Positions 8,103 to 15,001 of a stretch of 18,198 nucleotides of DNA are shown here, piece after piece. Position 1 is the stretch's first letter. Every line of letters begins with the position of its first letter. Made by a program: the position numbers and the translations under genes. Source of the DNA: CAZFPT01 sp046541875 (lineage in GTDB: Bacteria > Planctomycetota > Phycisphaerae > SM23-33); NCBI GenBank assembly GCA_046541875.1, contig JBKHCL010000065.1, positions 1-18,198 of the forward strand, written 5' to 3'. The notes under the pieces are model-generated. The model saw only the letters and a program-made list of their open reading frames with translations, did not search any database and was not told the origin of the DNA.

Positions 8103-9215
8103 ATGGACCCCTGCAAAATCGCACAACGTATGGGTCGAATCGACGCTTCCGGCATCCGGAAGGTCTTCGACCTGGCAGCGAAGATGACCGACCCGATCAA
8201 TCTCTCGATCGGGCAGCCCGATTTCGACGTCCCCAAGCCCCTCAAGGAAAAGGCCATCGAGGCGATTCGGAGCGGCATGAACCGCTACACTCAGACCCAG
8301 GGGACCGCGGAGCTGCGCGAGGCGATCGCCGCATCCTGCGCCGAGGAGTTCGGCTGGTCGGACGCAGCCGACCGACCCTACCTGGTGACATCGGGCGTCA
8401 GCGGAGCGCTGCTGTTGAGCCTGCTGACGCTGGTGGACCCCGGCGACGAGGTGGTCTTCGCCGACCCCTATTTCGTGATGTACGAGCACCTGGTGAACCT
8501 CGTCGGCGGCGTGCCCGTGATGGTGGATACCTATCCGGACTTCACGCCGGACCCGCAGAAGTTTGCCGAGGCCATCACGCCCAGAACGCGCATGGTCATC
8601 ATCAACTCCCCCGCCAACCCGACCGGGAGGGTGTATTCCGAGCAGGAGTTACGGGAGATCGCCGCCATCGCCGAGAAGCACGACCTGCTGGTGGTCTCCG
8701 ACGAGATTTACGACGAGTTCTGCTACGACGGGCCGTTCGTGTCGATGGCTGAGATCTACCCCAGAACGCTTCTGATGCGGGGCTTCTCCAAGAGCTTCGC
8801 CATGACCGGCTGGCGGATCGGGTGGTGCACCGGCCCGCGAGAGATTCTCGAAAAAATGACCATGCTCCAGCAGTACAGCTTCGTCTGCGCGCCCAGCATG
8901 GCCCAGGCGGCCGCCGTCGAGGCGATGCAGTTCGACGTCTCACCCTATCGAGAGGAATACCGCCGCAAGCGGGATATGGTCCAGGACGCTCTGGGCGAGT
9001 CGATGGGCCTGATCCGCCCGGGCGGAGCGTTTTACGCGTTCGTCCCGGCCCCCGGCGGCGACGCAACCGCCTTCGTCACCCGGGCCATCGAGCAGAACGT
9101 ACTGATCATCCCCGGCAGCGTGTTCTCCACGAAAGACACGCACTTCCGGATCTCCTACGCCACCGACGATGAAGTCCTCAAAAAAGGACTCGATATCCTC
9201 AACTCGCTGGCGTGA
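8103..9215 (+). CDS. PLP-dependent aminotransferase class I/II (aspartate/aromatic type)
   Basis: Fold-type I aminotransferase of 370 aa, slightly short for the family. Diagnostic features are LSIGQPDFDVP at 34-44, YTQTQGTAELREAIA at 62-76, ANPTGRVYS with Asn172, VVSDEIYDEF with Asp200 (which contacts the PLP ring nitrogen) and GFSKSFAMTGWRIGW with Lys230 as the PLP Schiff-base lysine. FRISYAT near the C-terminus supplies the arginine that binds the substrate carboxylate. The pattern fits the aspartate/aromatic/alanine subgroup, but the amino donor cannot be told from motifs. AGAGGA lies 5 nt before the ATG. It sits between a terminator and the lipid-type cluster; a 169-bp gap with its own promoter candidate separates it from the dehydratase, so it need not belong to that pathway. 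Confidence 0.93.
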   Translation: MDPCKIAQRMGRIDASGIRKVFDLAAKMTDPINLSIGQPDFDVPKPLKEKAIEAIRSGMNRYTQTQGTAELREAIAASCAEEFGWSDAADRPYLVTSGVSGALLLSLLTLVDPGDEVVFADPYFVMYEHLVNLVGGVPVMVDTYPDFTPDPQKFAEAITPRTRMVIINSPANPTGRVYSEQELREIAAIAEKHDLLVVSDEIYDEFCYDGPFVSMAEIYPRTLLMRGFSKSFAMTGWRIGWCTGPREILEKMTMLQQYSFVCAPSMAQAAAVEAMQFDVSPYREEYRRKRDMVQDALGESMGLIRPGGAFYAFVPAPGGDATAFVTRAIEQNVLIIPGSVFSTKDTHFRISYATDDEVLKKGLDILNSLA

Positions 9216-9320
9216 GCGGCAACGATCCGCGTCGACCCTGGTTGCGGCGTCGTTCACCGAGAAGCTCAGAACGTACTCCCCCCGGGCCTTCGGCGTCCGG
9301 CGAACCCACTTGAATTATGC

Positions 9321-9349
9321 TTGCAATGCCCCAAGGCAGCGGGTATCAA
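9321..9349 (+). promoter_or_regulatory. Candidate promoter for hot-dog dehydratase 1
   Basis: TTGCAA (9321-9326), a 17-bp spacer and TATCAA (9344-9349) match the sigma70 boxes at four of six positions each. The -10 ends 35 bp before the ATG at 9385, leaving room for a short leader with an AAGGA ribosome site. The match is only moderate. Confidence 0.4.
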
Positions 9350-9384
9350 ATGCGGCGATTCAGGCAACCAGGCAAGGATGGCCG

Positions 9385-9891
9385 ATGAAGTTTCATCTGG
9401 TGGACACAATCGAGTTGATCACGCCGGGCGAGCGGATCGTTACGCGAAAGAACCTCTCGCTGGCTGAGGAGTATCTCGCCGACCATTTCCCGTCGTTTCC
9501 GGTGCTTCCGGGCGTGATGATGCTGGAGGCGATGACCCAGTCGGCGGCCTGGCTGGTGAGGGTGAAGCAGAACTTCTCGCGGAGCATCGTGGTGCTCGCT
9601 ACGGCACGGAACGTCCGCTACGGGCATTTCGTCGCCCCGGGCAACGCGCTGCGTTGTGACGTGAGCGTCAAGGAGATCGGCGAAGAAATCTCCCGATTCA
9701 CCGCCACGGCGATGGTAGGCGACCAAAAGGCCGTCACCGCCAAGCTGGATCTGCGGAGCTTCAACCTTGCCGACGAGTCGCCCTGGCTGGCTGAGAGCGA
9801 CGCCGCCATCATCCGGCAGTGTCGCCGGACATTTTCGTTGATCGGCGGTCCGACGCTTCTGGATGAGGCTGCCTCGGCCGGGCTTGTGTGA
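9385..9891 (+). CDS. FabZ-like 3-hydroxyacyl-ACP dehydratase, hot-dog fold (DH1)
   Basis: Predicted to dehydrate 3-hydroxyacyl-ACP to trans-2-enoyl-ACP. The 168-aa protein has the hot-dog active-site helix HFPSFPVLPGVMMLEAMTQ with His34 and Glu48, the 14-residue spacing of FabZ, and the intact Pro-Gly turn (PG at 42-43). YGHFVAPGN at about 77-85 is the usual following strand pair. The ATG at 9385 follows AAGGA by 6 nt; the open frame runs upstream into the aminotransferase but has no homology there. The last 40 residues or so extend past the fold and show no motif. It precedes the ACP gene by 126 bp and resembles DH2 (10484) closely in its first 60 residues, so the two are paralogues. A thioesterase role is possible for hot-dog proteins but the HFP...PG...E motif favours dehydratase. 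Confidence 0.88.
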   Translation: MKFHLVDTIELITPGERIVTRKNLSLAEEYLADHFPSFPVLPGVMMLEAMTQSAAWLVRVKQNFSRSIVVLATARNVRYGHFVAPGNALRCDVSVKEIGEEISRFTATAMVGDQKAVTAKLDLRSFNLADESPWLAESDAAIIRQCRRTFSLIGGPTLLDEAASAGLV

Positions 9892-9910
9892 GCTTCCCGG
9901 CAAGCGGGAA

Positions 9911-9939
9911 TTGACTTTTGCGCCCCCAGTTCCTATACA
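9911..9939 (+). promoter_or_regulatory. Promoter for the ACP gene
   Basis: TTGACT (9911-9916), a 17-bp spacer and TATACA (9934-9939) form a good sigma70-type promoter. It begins 19 bp after the DH1 stop. Initiation near 9946 gives a leader of about 70 nt before the ACP start at 10018. ACP, DH2 and both ketosynthases could therefore be transcribed apart from DH1. Confidence 0.6.
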
Positions 9940-10017
9940 GGTACACAACAGACAAGGCATCCCAGGATGTGGATGCACGAACCGCTGTCAGGACGGCACG
10001 ATAGGAGACCGAAACCC

Positions 10018-10407
10018 ATGCCGATGACCGAAGACGAGATCTTCGAGAATGTGCAGGAAGCCCTCGTGGAAGCGCTGGGCGTGGACGACGACGAAGTGAC
10101 CCCCGAGGCGAAGCTTGCTTCGGACCTCGGCGCCGAGTCCATCGACTTCCTCGACATTCAGTTCCGCCTCGAAAAGGCGTTCGATATCAAGATTCCCAAG
10201 GGCGAGCTGATTCCCGACAACCTCCTGAACAATCCGGAGTTCGTCCAGGACGGAAAGCTCACCGAGGCCGGCCTCGAACAGCTCGAACAGCGCATGCAGC
10301 ACGCGGATCTGTCCGAGTTCAAGAAGGACCCGTCGGTCGACAAGGTCATGGACCTGTTCACGGTTCAGACGATCTGCAACTACATCGACAGCAAAGTCAA
10401 CGGCTGA
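10018..10407 (+). CDS. Acyl carrier protein with long internal insertion
   Basis: Carrier protein that holds the growing acyl chain on 4'-phosphopantetheine. The attachment site is Ser41 in SDLGAESIDFLDIQFRLE, matching the DSL-type motif with Ile for Leu. Helix I (EDEIFENVQEALVEALGV) and the final helix (LFTVQTICNYIDSKV) are normal. Total length is 129 aa against about 78 for standard ACPs. The extra 45-50 residues lie between residue 63 or so and 113, after helix II, and include predicted amphipathic helices (EAGLEQLEQRMQ). The ATG at 10018 follows AGGAG by 10 nt; the ATG at 10024 is 16 nt from it. Lying between two dehydratases and before two ketosynthases, it is probably dedicated to this cluster and not the housekeeping ACP. 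Confidence 0.93.
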   Translation: MPMTEDEIFENVQEALVEALGVDDDEVTPEAKLASDLGAESIDFLDIQFRLEKAFDIKIPKGELIPDNLLNNPEFVQDGKLTEAGLEQLEQRMQHADLSEFKKDPSVDKVMDLFTVQTICNYIDSKVNG

Positions 10408-10483
10408 CGTCGCATCGCCCCGGGACGCCGCTGTGCCCCCGCGCCCTCGGCGCGAGTGTGTGATCCCGGGCGGGAGCCCCTCC

Positions 10484-10963
10484 ATGCGTTGGATCTGGAT
10501 TGACCGCTTCATCGAATTCGAGCCGGGCGTCAAGGCCGTTGCGGTCAAAAACGTCTCGCTGGCCGAGGAACATCTCCACGACCACTGGGAGGCGTTCCCC
10601 GTCATGCCCGCGTCTTTGATGATCGAGGGAACCGCCCAGACGGCCGGCATTCTCGTGGGGCAGATGCGAGACTTCAAAGAAAACGTCATCCTCGCCAAAA
10701 TCACCAAGGCCACCTTCGACGGCGTAGCCACTCCGGGCGACCAGTTGAAGTACTGCGTCGAGCTGGATCGCATCGACGAGAACGGCGCCTCCACCAGCGG
10801 AACCGTCCTGAAAAACGACCAGCCGTTCGGCGAGGTGAACCTGATGTTCTCGCACGTGACCCCCGAAAACTCCACGCTCGGGCTGCCGGGGGAGAACTTC
10901 GTGTTCACCGGGCAGTTCGAACGCCTCGTCGCCCCGTTCACGGAGGGCGCCGATGCCCAGTGA
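10484..10963 (+). CDS. FabZ-like hot-dog dehydratase with altered active-site turn (DH2)
   Basis: A 159-aa hot-dog protein, paralogue of DH1. The two share VKNVSLAEEHL/RKNLSLAEEYL at residues 22-31, and both place the active-site His at 34 and Glu at 48. Here the motif reads HWEAFPVMPASLMIEGTAQ: the Pro-Gly-Val turn of FabZ is Pro-Ala-Ser, so Gly43 is replaced by Ala. In FabA/FabZ that turn supplies backbone amides to the thioester carbonyl, so activity or substrate may be changed. GATPGDQLKY-like sequence (GVATPGDQLKYCVEL) forms the next strands. The ATG at 10484 has GGGAG 7 nt upstream. The gene overlaps the following ketosynthase by 11 bp, a strong sign of cotranscription. Confidence 0.87.
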   Translation: MRWIWIDRFIEFEPGVKAVAVKNVSLAEEHLHDHWEAFPVMPASLMIEGTAQTAGILVGQMRDFKENVILAKITKATFDGVATPGDQLKYCVELDRIDENGASTSGTVLKNDQPFGEVNLMFSHVTPENSTLGLPGENFVFTGQFERLVAPFTEGADAQ

Positions 10964-12275
10964 CCGACGCATCGCCATCACCGGGCTGGGCGTCACGTCG
11001 GCGGCGGGGATCGGCATGGACGCCCTCTGGGACGCCCTGAACGACAAACGCCCCTGCGTGGGGACTATCGAACAGTTCGACGCCGGCGCGTTCCCCTCCT
11101 CGATCGGTGGGGAAATCCCCGACTTCTCGGCCCGTAAGTTCGTCCCCAAGAGCTATCGCAAGAGCGTGAAGGTGATGGCCCGCGACATCGAAATCGCGGT
11201 GGCCTCGGCGCAGCTGGCGTTCGACGACGCCGGACTGACCACCCGCGCGACGGCCGAGAGCGACGACGAGCTCTCGCTCGCTCCCGGGCGAATGGGCTGC
11301 AACATCGGGGCCGGGCTGATCTGCACGGACCTCGACGAACTCGGCCTGGCGGTGACGACGGCCGTCACGGACGGGAAATTCGACTTCAAAAAGTGGGGCG
11401 AGGAAGGCCTCAACAACCTCACGCCCCTCTGGCTGCTGAAATACCTGCCGAACATGCTCTCCTGCCACGTGACCATCATCCACGGGCTGGAGGGCCCGAG
11501 CAACTGCATCACCTGCGGCGAGGCGTCGGGGCACCTGGCCATCGGCGAGTCGGCCCGTTACATCGGGCGCGGCGCGTGCGACGTGGCCATCGCCGGTGGA
11601 GCCGAGAGCAAAGTCAACCCGATGGGCCTGCTTCGCCAGTCGCTGCTGAAACGCCTCTGCGAGTCGCGAAACGACCAGCCCGCAACCGCCTGCCGTCCGT
11701 TCGACGCCGACCATGACGGCACGGTGGCCGCCGAGGGCGGCGGACTGATCATCCTCGAGGAGCTGCAACACGCCCTGGGACGCGATGCGACGATCTACGC
11801 CACCCTGGAAGGGTTCGGCGGCGCGTGCGACCCGGCCGGTCTGGACGTAACCACCGCCGGGGCGGGCGGCCTGGAACTCGCCGTCACCCGCGCGATGGAC
11901 GCCGCGGGCATCGGACCCGACCAGATCGCGGGCATCGTCACGCATGGATCGGGGCACCCGGCCGACGATATGGCCGAGGCAGCCGCCTGGAGCAAGGCGA
12001 TCGGGTCGCGCCTCCCGGAGATCCCCGCCGTCTGCATCACCGGAGCCATCGGACAGGCCTTCGCCGGAGCCGGCGGACTGGAAGTGGCCCTTGCGGCGAA
12101 AATGCTCCACGAGCAGACCGTCCCGCCGACGGTAAACTTCCAAACGCCACAGGAGGGATGCGCCCTCTCGCCGGCCGACCGGACGCGTCCTCTCGAAGGT
12201 GAGTACGTGGTGTCGGCCTCCTACGCGGTGGGCGGACAGAGCGCCGCAATCGTCCTGAAACGAGCCAACGCTTAA
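10953..12275 (+). CDS. Ketosynthase homologue lacking the catalytic Cys (KS-beta / chain-length-factor-like)
   Basis: A 440-aa thiolase-fold protein of the FabF class. Fold landmarks are ITGLGVTSAAGIG at 9-21, a GPSN...SGHLAIG nucleophile elbow and a final SYAVGGQSAAIVL. The active site is degenerate: aligning GPSNCITCGEASG with GPSISIATACTSG of FabF puts Glu190 at the nucleophilic Cys. The first His is kept (His331 in THGSG), the Lys of KSMTGH is Thr363 and the second His is Gln368. Loss of Cys in one of two adjacent ketosynthases is the hallmark of type II KS/CLF pairs, where the partner carries Gln. It is therefore probably the non-condensing subunit of a heterodimer with the next gene. 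Cys185 and Cys188 lie nearby but not at the elbow position. The start overlaps DH2. Confidence 0.88.
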   Translation: MPSDRRIAITGLGVTSAAGIGMDALWDALNDKRPCVGTIEQFDAGAFPSSIGGEIPDFSARKFVPKSYRKSVKVMARDIEIAVASAQLAFDDAGLTTRATAESDDELSLAPGRMGCNIGAGLICTDLDELGLAVTTAVTDGKFDFKKWGEEGLNNLTPLWLLKYLPNMLSCHVTIIHGLEGPSNCITCGEASGHLAIGESARYIGRGACDVAIAGGAESKVNPMGLLRQSLLKRLCESRNDQPATACRPFDADHDGTVAAEGGGLIILEELQHALGRDATIYATLEGFGGACDPAGLDVTTAGAGGLELAVTRAMDAAGIGPDQIAGIVTHGSGHPADDMAEAAAWSKAIGSRLPEIPAVCITGAIGQAFAGAGGLEVALAAKMLHEQTVPPTVNFQTPQEGCALSPADRTRPLEGEYVVSASYAVGGQSAAIVLKRANA

Positions 12276-12312
12276 CCTCAGCCTGCCAAGGCTGACACGG
12301 ATTCTGGAGCCC

Positions 12313-13596
12313 ATGGACAAGCATCGAGTGGTCATCACGGGAATGGGAACGGTCAACCCGCTGGCCCACGACGTCGAATCGACGTGGAAGGCACTGCTGG
12401 CCGGCGAGAGCGGAATCCGCCCCAACGAACTGTTCGACGCGTCGACCTTCCCGACCACCTTCGCTGCGCAGGTGCGGGACTACGAGTTGGCCGACCACGT
12501 CTGCGACCCCGAGAAACACGCCACGGCGGGGCGACATTGCCGGTTCGCCCTGGGCGCTGCCACCGAAGCATGGAAGCAGGCGACACTGGACGAATGCCCC
12601 ACCCTGGATCGCGACAGCGTGGGCGTCTATCTCGGCAGCGGCGAGGGCAGCCTGGACTTCGACAACTTCACCTCGCTGATGATCGACGCCTGGGAAGATC
12701 GTGGCGTCGACACGAAGAAATGGGCCCGTCTGGCATTTGAGAGGATGGATCTCTGGCGCGAGGTCGAGCAGGAGGCGAACATGGTCGTCGCCCACCTGGC
12801 AGCCGAGTTCGGCGTGCGCGGGCCTGCCTTCAACGTGCTCACTGCCTGCGCCGCCTCCACCCAGGCCATCGGCGAAGCGGCCATGCTCGTGCGACACGGC
12901 GACGTGCCCGTCTGCATTACCGGCGGGGCCCACAGCATGATCCACCCCTACGGCCTGAGCGGGTTCAACCGCCTGACCGCCCTGTCCACCCGCAACGACG
13001 AGTGGGAAACCGCCTCGCGCCCCTTCGACATGACCCGCGACGGGTTCGTGCTCGGCGAGGGGGCCAGCGTGCTCATTCTCGAAACACTCGAACACGCCCG
13101 GGCGCGCGGCGCGACCATCCTGGCCGAGATTATCGGCTACGGGGCCAGCGCCGACGCCTTCCGCATTACCGACCAGGACCCCGAAGGCGCCGGGGCCGCC
13201 GCGTCCATGCAGGCTGCCCTCGACGACGCCGACCTCGCCCCCGAGCAGATCGACTACATCTCGGCCCATGGGACGGGCACGACCCAGAACGACAAGGTCG
13301 AAACCCTCGCGATCAAACGCGTCTTCGGCGAGCAGACCCAAACCCCCATCTCCAGCGCCAAGAGCATGCTGGGGCACCTCATCGCCGCGGCCGGCGCGAC
13401 CGAGCTGATTACCTGCATCCTGGCGATGCGGGACGGCGTCCTGCCGCCCACCACCAACCTCCACCACCCCGACCCGGAGTGCGACCTGGACTACATCCCC
13501 AACGAGCCCCGCCGGGTCGAGGTCAAGACGGTGATGAGCAACTCGATGGGGTTCGGCGGGCAGAACAACACGCTGATCCTCGCCCCGGTCGAGTAA
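12313..13596 (+). CDS. FabF-like 3-oxoacyl-ACP synthase, catalytically complete (KS-alpha)
   Basis: Decarboxylative Claisen condensing enzyme, 427 aa. All active residues are present: Cys179 in NVLTACAASTQAIG, His319 in ISAHGTGTTQND, and Lys350 and His355 in SSAKSMLGHLIAAAG. The glycine-rich SNSMGFGGQNNTLIL closes the fold. It starts 37 bp after the Cys-less homologue and should be its catalytic partner. TGGAG lies only 3 nt before the ATG, which is close; translation may partly depend on the upstream gene. The two proteins differ clearly in sequence, so this is not a recent duplication. A homodimeric FabF role in ordinary fatty acid elongation is the alternative, but the adjacent ACP, dehydratases and KS-beta argue for a dedicated system. 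Confidence 0.93.
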   Translation: MDKHRVVITGMGTVNPLAHDVESTWKALLAGESGIRPNELFDASTFPTTFAAQVRDYELADHVCDPEKHATAGRHCRFALGAATEAWKQATLDECPTLDRDSVGVYLGSGEGSLDFDNFTSLMIDAWEDRGVDTKKWARLAFERMDLWREVEQEANMVVAHLAAEFGVRGPAFNVLTACAASTQAIGEAAMLVRHGDVPVCITGGAHSMIHPYGLSGFNRLTALSTRNDEWETASRPFDMTRDGFVLGEGASVLILETLEHARARGATILAEIIGYGASADAFRITDQDPEGAGAAASMQAALDDADLAPEQIDYISAHGTGTTQNDKVETLAIKRVFGEQTQTPISSAKSMLGHLIAAAGATELITCILAMRDGVLPPTTNLHHPDPECDLDYIPNEPRRVEVKTVMSNSMGFGGQNNTLILAPVE

Positions 13597-13628
13597 CTCG
13601 CCTCACGCCGAGAACGGGCGCATCGCGC

Positions 13629-13658
13629 TTGCAGTTCGCCCCCGACCGGCCATATCAT
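13629..13658 (+). promoter_or_regulatory. Weak promoter candidate before the hydrolase
   Basis: TATCAT (13653-13658) matches the -10 box at five of six positions. An 18-bp spacer separates it from TTGCAG (13629-13634), which matches the -35 only in TTG. It lies 40 bp before the hydrolase start in a 102-bp spacer. It suggests the hydrolase can be transcribed independently of the ketosynthase operon. Confidence 0.35.
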
Positions 13659-13698
13659 TAGCTGCGTGCGAAGTCTGCCCCTTTGAACGATTCCGACC

Positions 13699-14766
13699 AT
13701 GATGGCGACCGACCTGCTCTCAACCTGCCTGGCCCAATGGACATGGATCCAGCGAAACTGGGCGTTGCTGGTGATCGCGCTGACCTGCCTGTCGCTGCTG
13801 GGGTTCGCCGCCGCCCTGCTGGCGAAGTACATCCGCATCTCGCTGAATATCTTCGCGGACACCCACCCCCCGATGTCCATGGGACCGCTGGACTTCAAAC
13901 CTCTCCACGGCGAGATCGCCCGCTTCCGTTCGTTCGACGGGACCAGCCTGCGGGGAATGCTCCTGGAAACGCCCAACCGGTCGGCCTATCGCGGAACGGT
14001 GGTGTTCTGCCACGAGTTCGGCTCGGACATGTACAGCTGCGCCCGCTACGCCAGACCGTTGGTCGAGTCGGGCTTCGACGTATTCACCTTCGATTTCCGA
14101 GGCCACGGCGAGAGCAGCTGTCCGGGCAAGTATCGCCCGCTGCAATGGCCCTCCGATAAGGACATGGAAGACGTCCTGGGAGCTTGTGCACACGTCGAGA
14201 GCATGCTCGCCGGGCAGAACAAACCCACGGGCATCGGCATATTCGGTGTCTCGCGCGGTGCCGGGGCCGCCATCCTGGCCGCCGCCACGGATCCGAACAT
14301 CCGCACCATCGTCTGCGACGGGGCCTTCAGTACCGACACCACGCTGATCGCCCTCATGAAGCGGTGGGCGGGCATCTTCGCCCGCATCCGCCTGGTGTAC
14401 GAAAACCATACCGAAGGGTTCTGGCGGTTCCTGCTGTGGTGGCTGCTGCGATTCGCCCAGCCGCGAATGGGCTGCCGATACCCCTCGGTGCGCAGAGCGT
14501 TGGCGGAAATGCAGTCGCGCCCGATGATGTTCATTCATGGCCGGCGGGACAGCTACATCCGCGAGGACCAGTCACGCCTGCTTTACGAGCTCTCGCCGTC
14601 GCCGAAGTACCTCTGGATCGTCGAGGGTGCCAAGCACAACCAGTCGGTCATCGTTGAGCCGAAGGAATACGCCCAGCGGACGGTGAGCTTCTTCCGGAAA
14701 TACCTCGCCGAAGAGGACATCGCCGAGGAGGAAATCTCCACCCCCGCCTCGGTGAACGTGGCGTAA
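13699..14766 (+). CDS. Membrane-anchored alpha/beta hydrolase
   Basis: Serine hydrolase of 355 aa with an N-terminal membrane anchor (about residues 22-42, ALLVIALTCLSLLGFAAALLA). The alpha/beta-hydrolase core starts near residue 75. HEFGSD at 105-110 is the oxyanion loop region, FDFRGHGES is at 131-139, and the triad is Ser185 in FGVSRGAG, Asp284 in HGRRDSY and His313 in GAKHNQ. A cap region with aromatic residues (FWRFLLWWLLRF) lies at 241-252 and could touch the membrane. Such enzymes cleave esters, thioesters or amides; nothing visible fixes the substrate. No clear ribosome site precedes either ATG (13699 or 13702). Being 102 bp after KS-alpha on the same strand, it may release or remodel the acyl product, which is inference from position. 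Confidence 0.87.
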   Translation: MMATDLLSTCLAQWTWIQRNWALLVIALTCLSLLGFAAALLAKYIRISLNIFADTHPPMSMGPLDFKPLHGEIARFRSFDGTSLRGMLLETPNRSAYRGTVVFCHEFGSDMYSCARYARPLVESGFDVFTFDFRGHGESSCPGKYRPLQWPSDKDMEDVLGACAHVESMLAGQNKPTGIGIFGVSRGAGAAILAAATDPNIRTIVCDGAFSTDTTLIALMKRWAGIFARIRLVYENHTEGFWRFLLWWLLRFAQPRMGCRYPSVRRALAEMQSRPMMFIHGRRDSYIREDQSRLLYELSPSPKYLWIVEGAKHNQSVIVEPKEYAQRTVSFFRKYLAEEDIAEEEISTPASVNVA

Positions 14767-14805
14767 CGCAGACCAATCTCCCTGTCGCCCGGGCGGACGA
14801 TCCGG

Positions 14806-14811
14806 TATACT
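14806..14811 (+). promoter_or_regulatory. Candidate -10 box before the GH3 gene
   Basis: TATACT matches the -10 consensus at five of six positions within GC-rich sequence. No good -35 lies 16-18 bp upstream. It is the clearest promoter-like element in the 235-bp spacer between the hydrolase and the GH3 gene, but would leave a leader of about 180 nt. The rest of the spacer shows nothing recognisable. Confidence 0.25.
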
Positions 14812-15001
14812 TCTTTCCCGGACACCGCCGCAGGCCGATGGACCCACCGAACGTTGTCCCGGCAAGCAGGTTGCGAGCCTTGAAACCACAATTGTATCGG
14901 CCCGGCTACGGGAGTTTGATGATCTTGTCACGGACCATTCTGACCGCAAGCGATGCCTTCGGGCACGCTCGCCGATCGACGCGCCCGAGGGGGACAGCGC
15001 C

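Noticed and set aside
9279..9298. Hairpin around GCCTTCGGC after the aminotransferase as a terminator
   Set aside because: The stem is interrupted by a bulge and no T run follows on the plus strand.
10938..13467. Two long minus-strand frames (10938-12458 and 12037-13467) across the ketosynthases
   Set aside because: They are antisense shadows of KS-beta and KS-alpha, Gly/Arg/His-rich and without recognisable domains.
9385..13596. Aromatic type II polyketide (actinorhodin-like) cluster
   Set aside because: No cyclase, aromatase or ketoreductase is present, and two dehydratases with an atypical ACP point to a more reduced or polyene-like chain.
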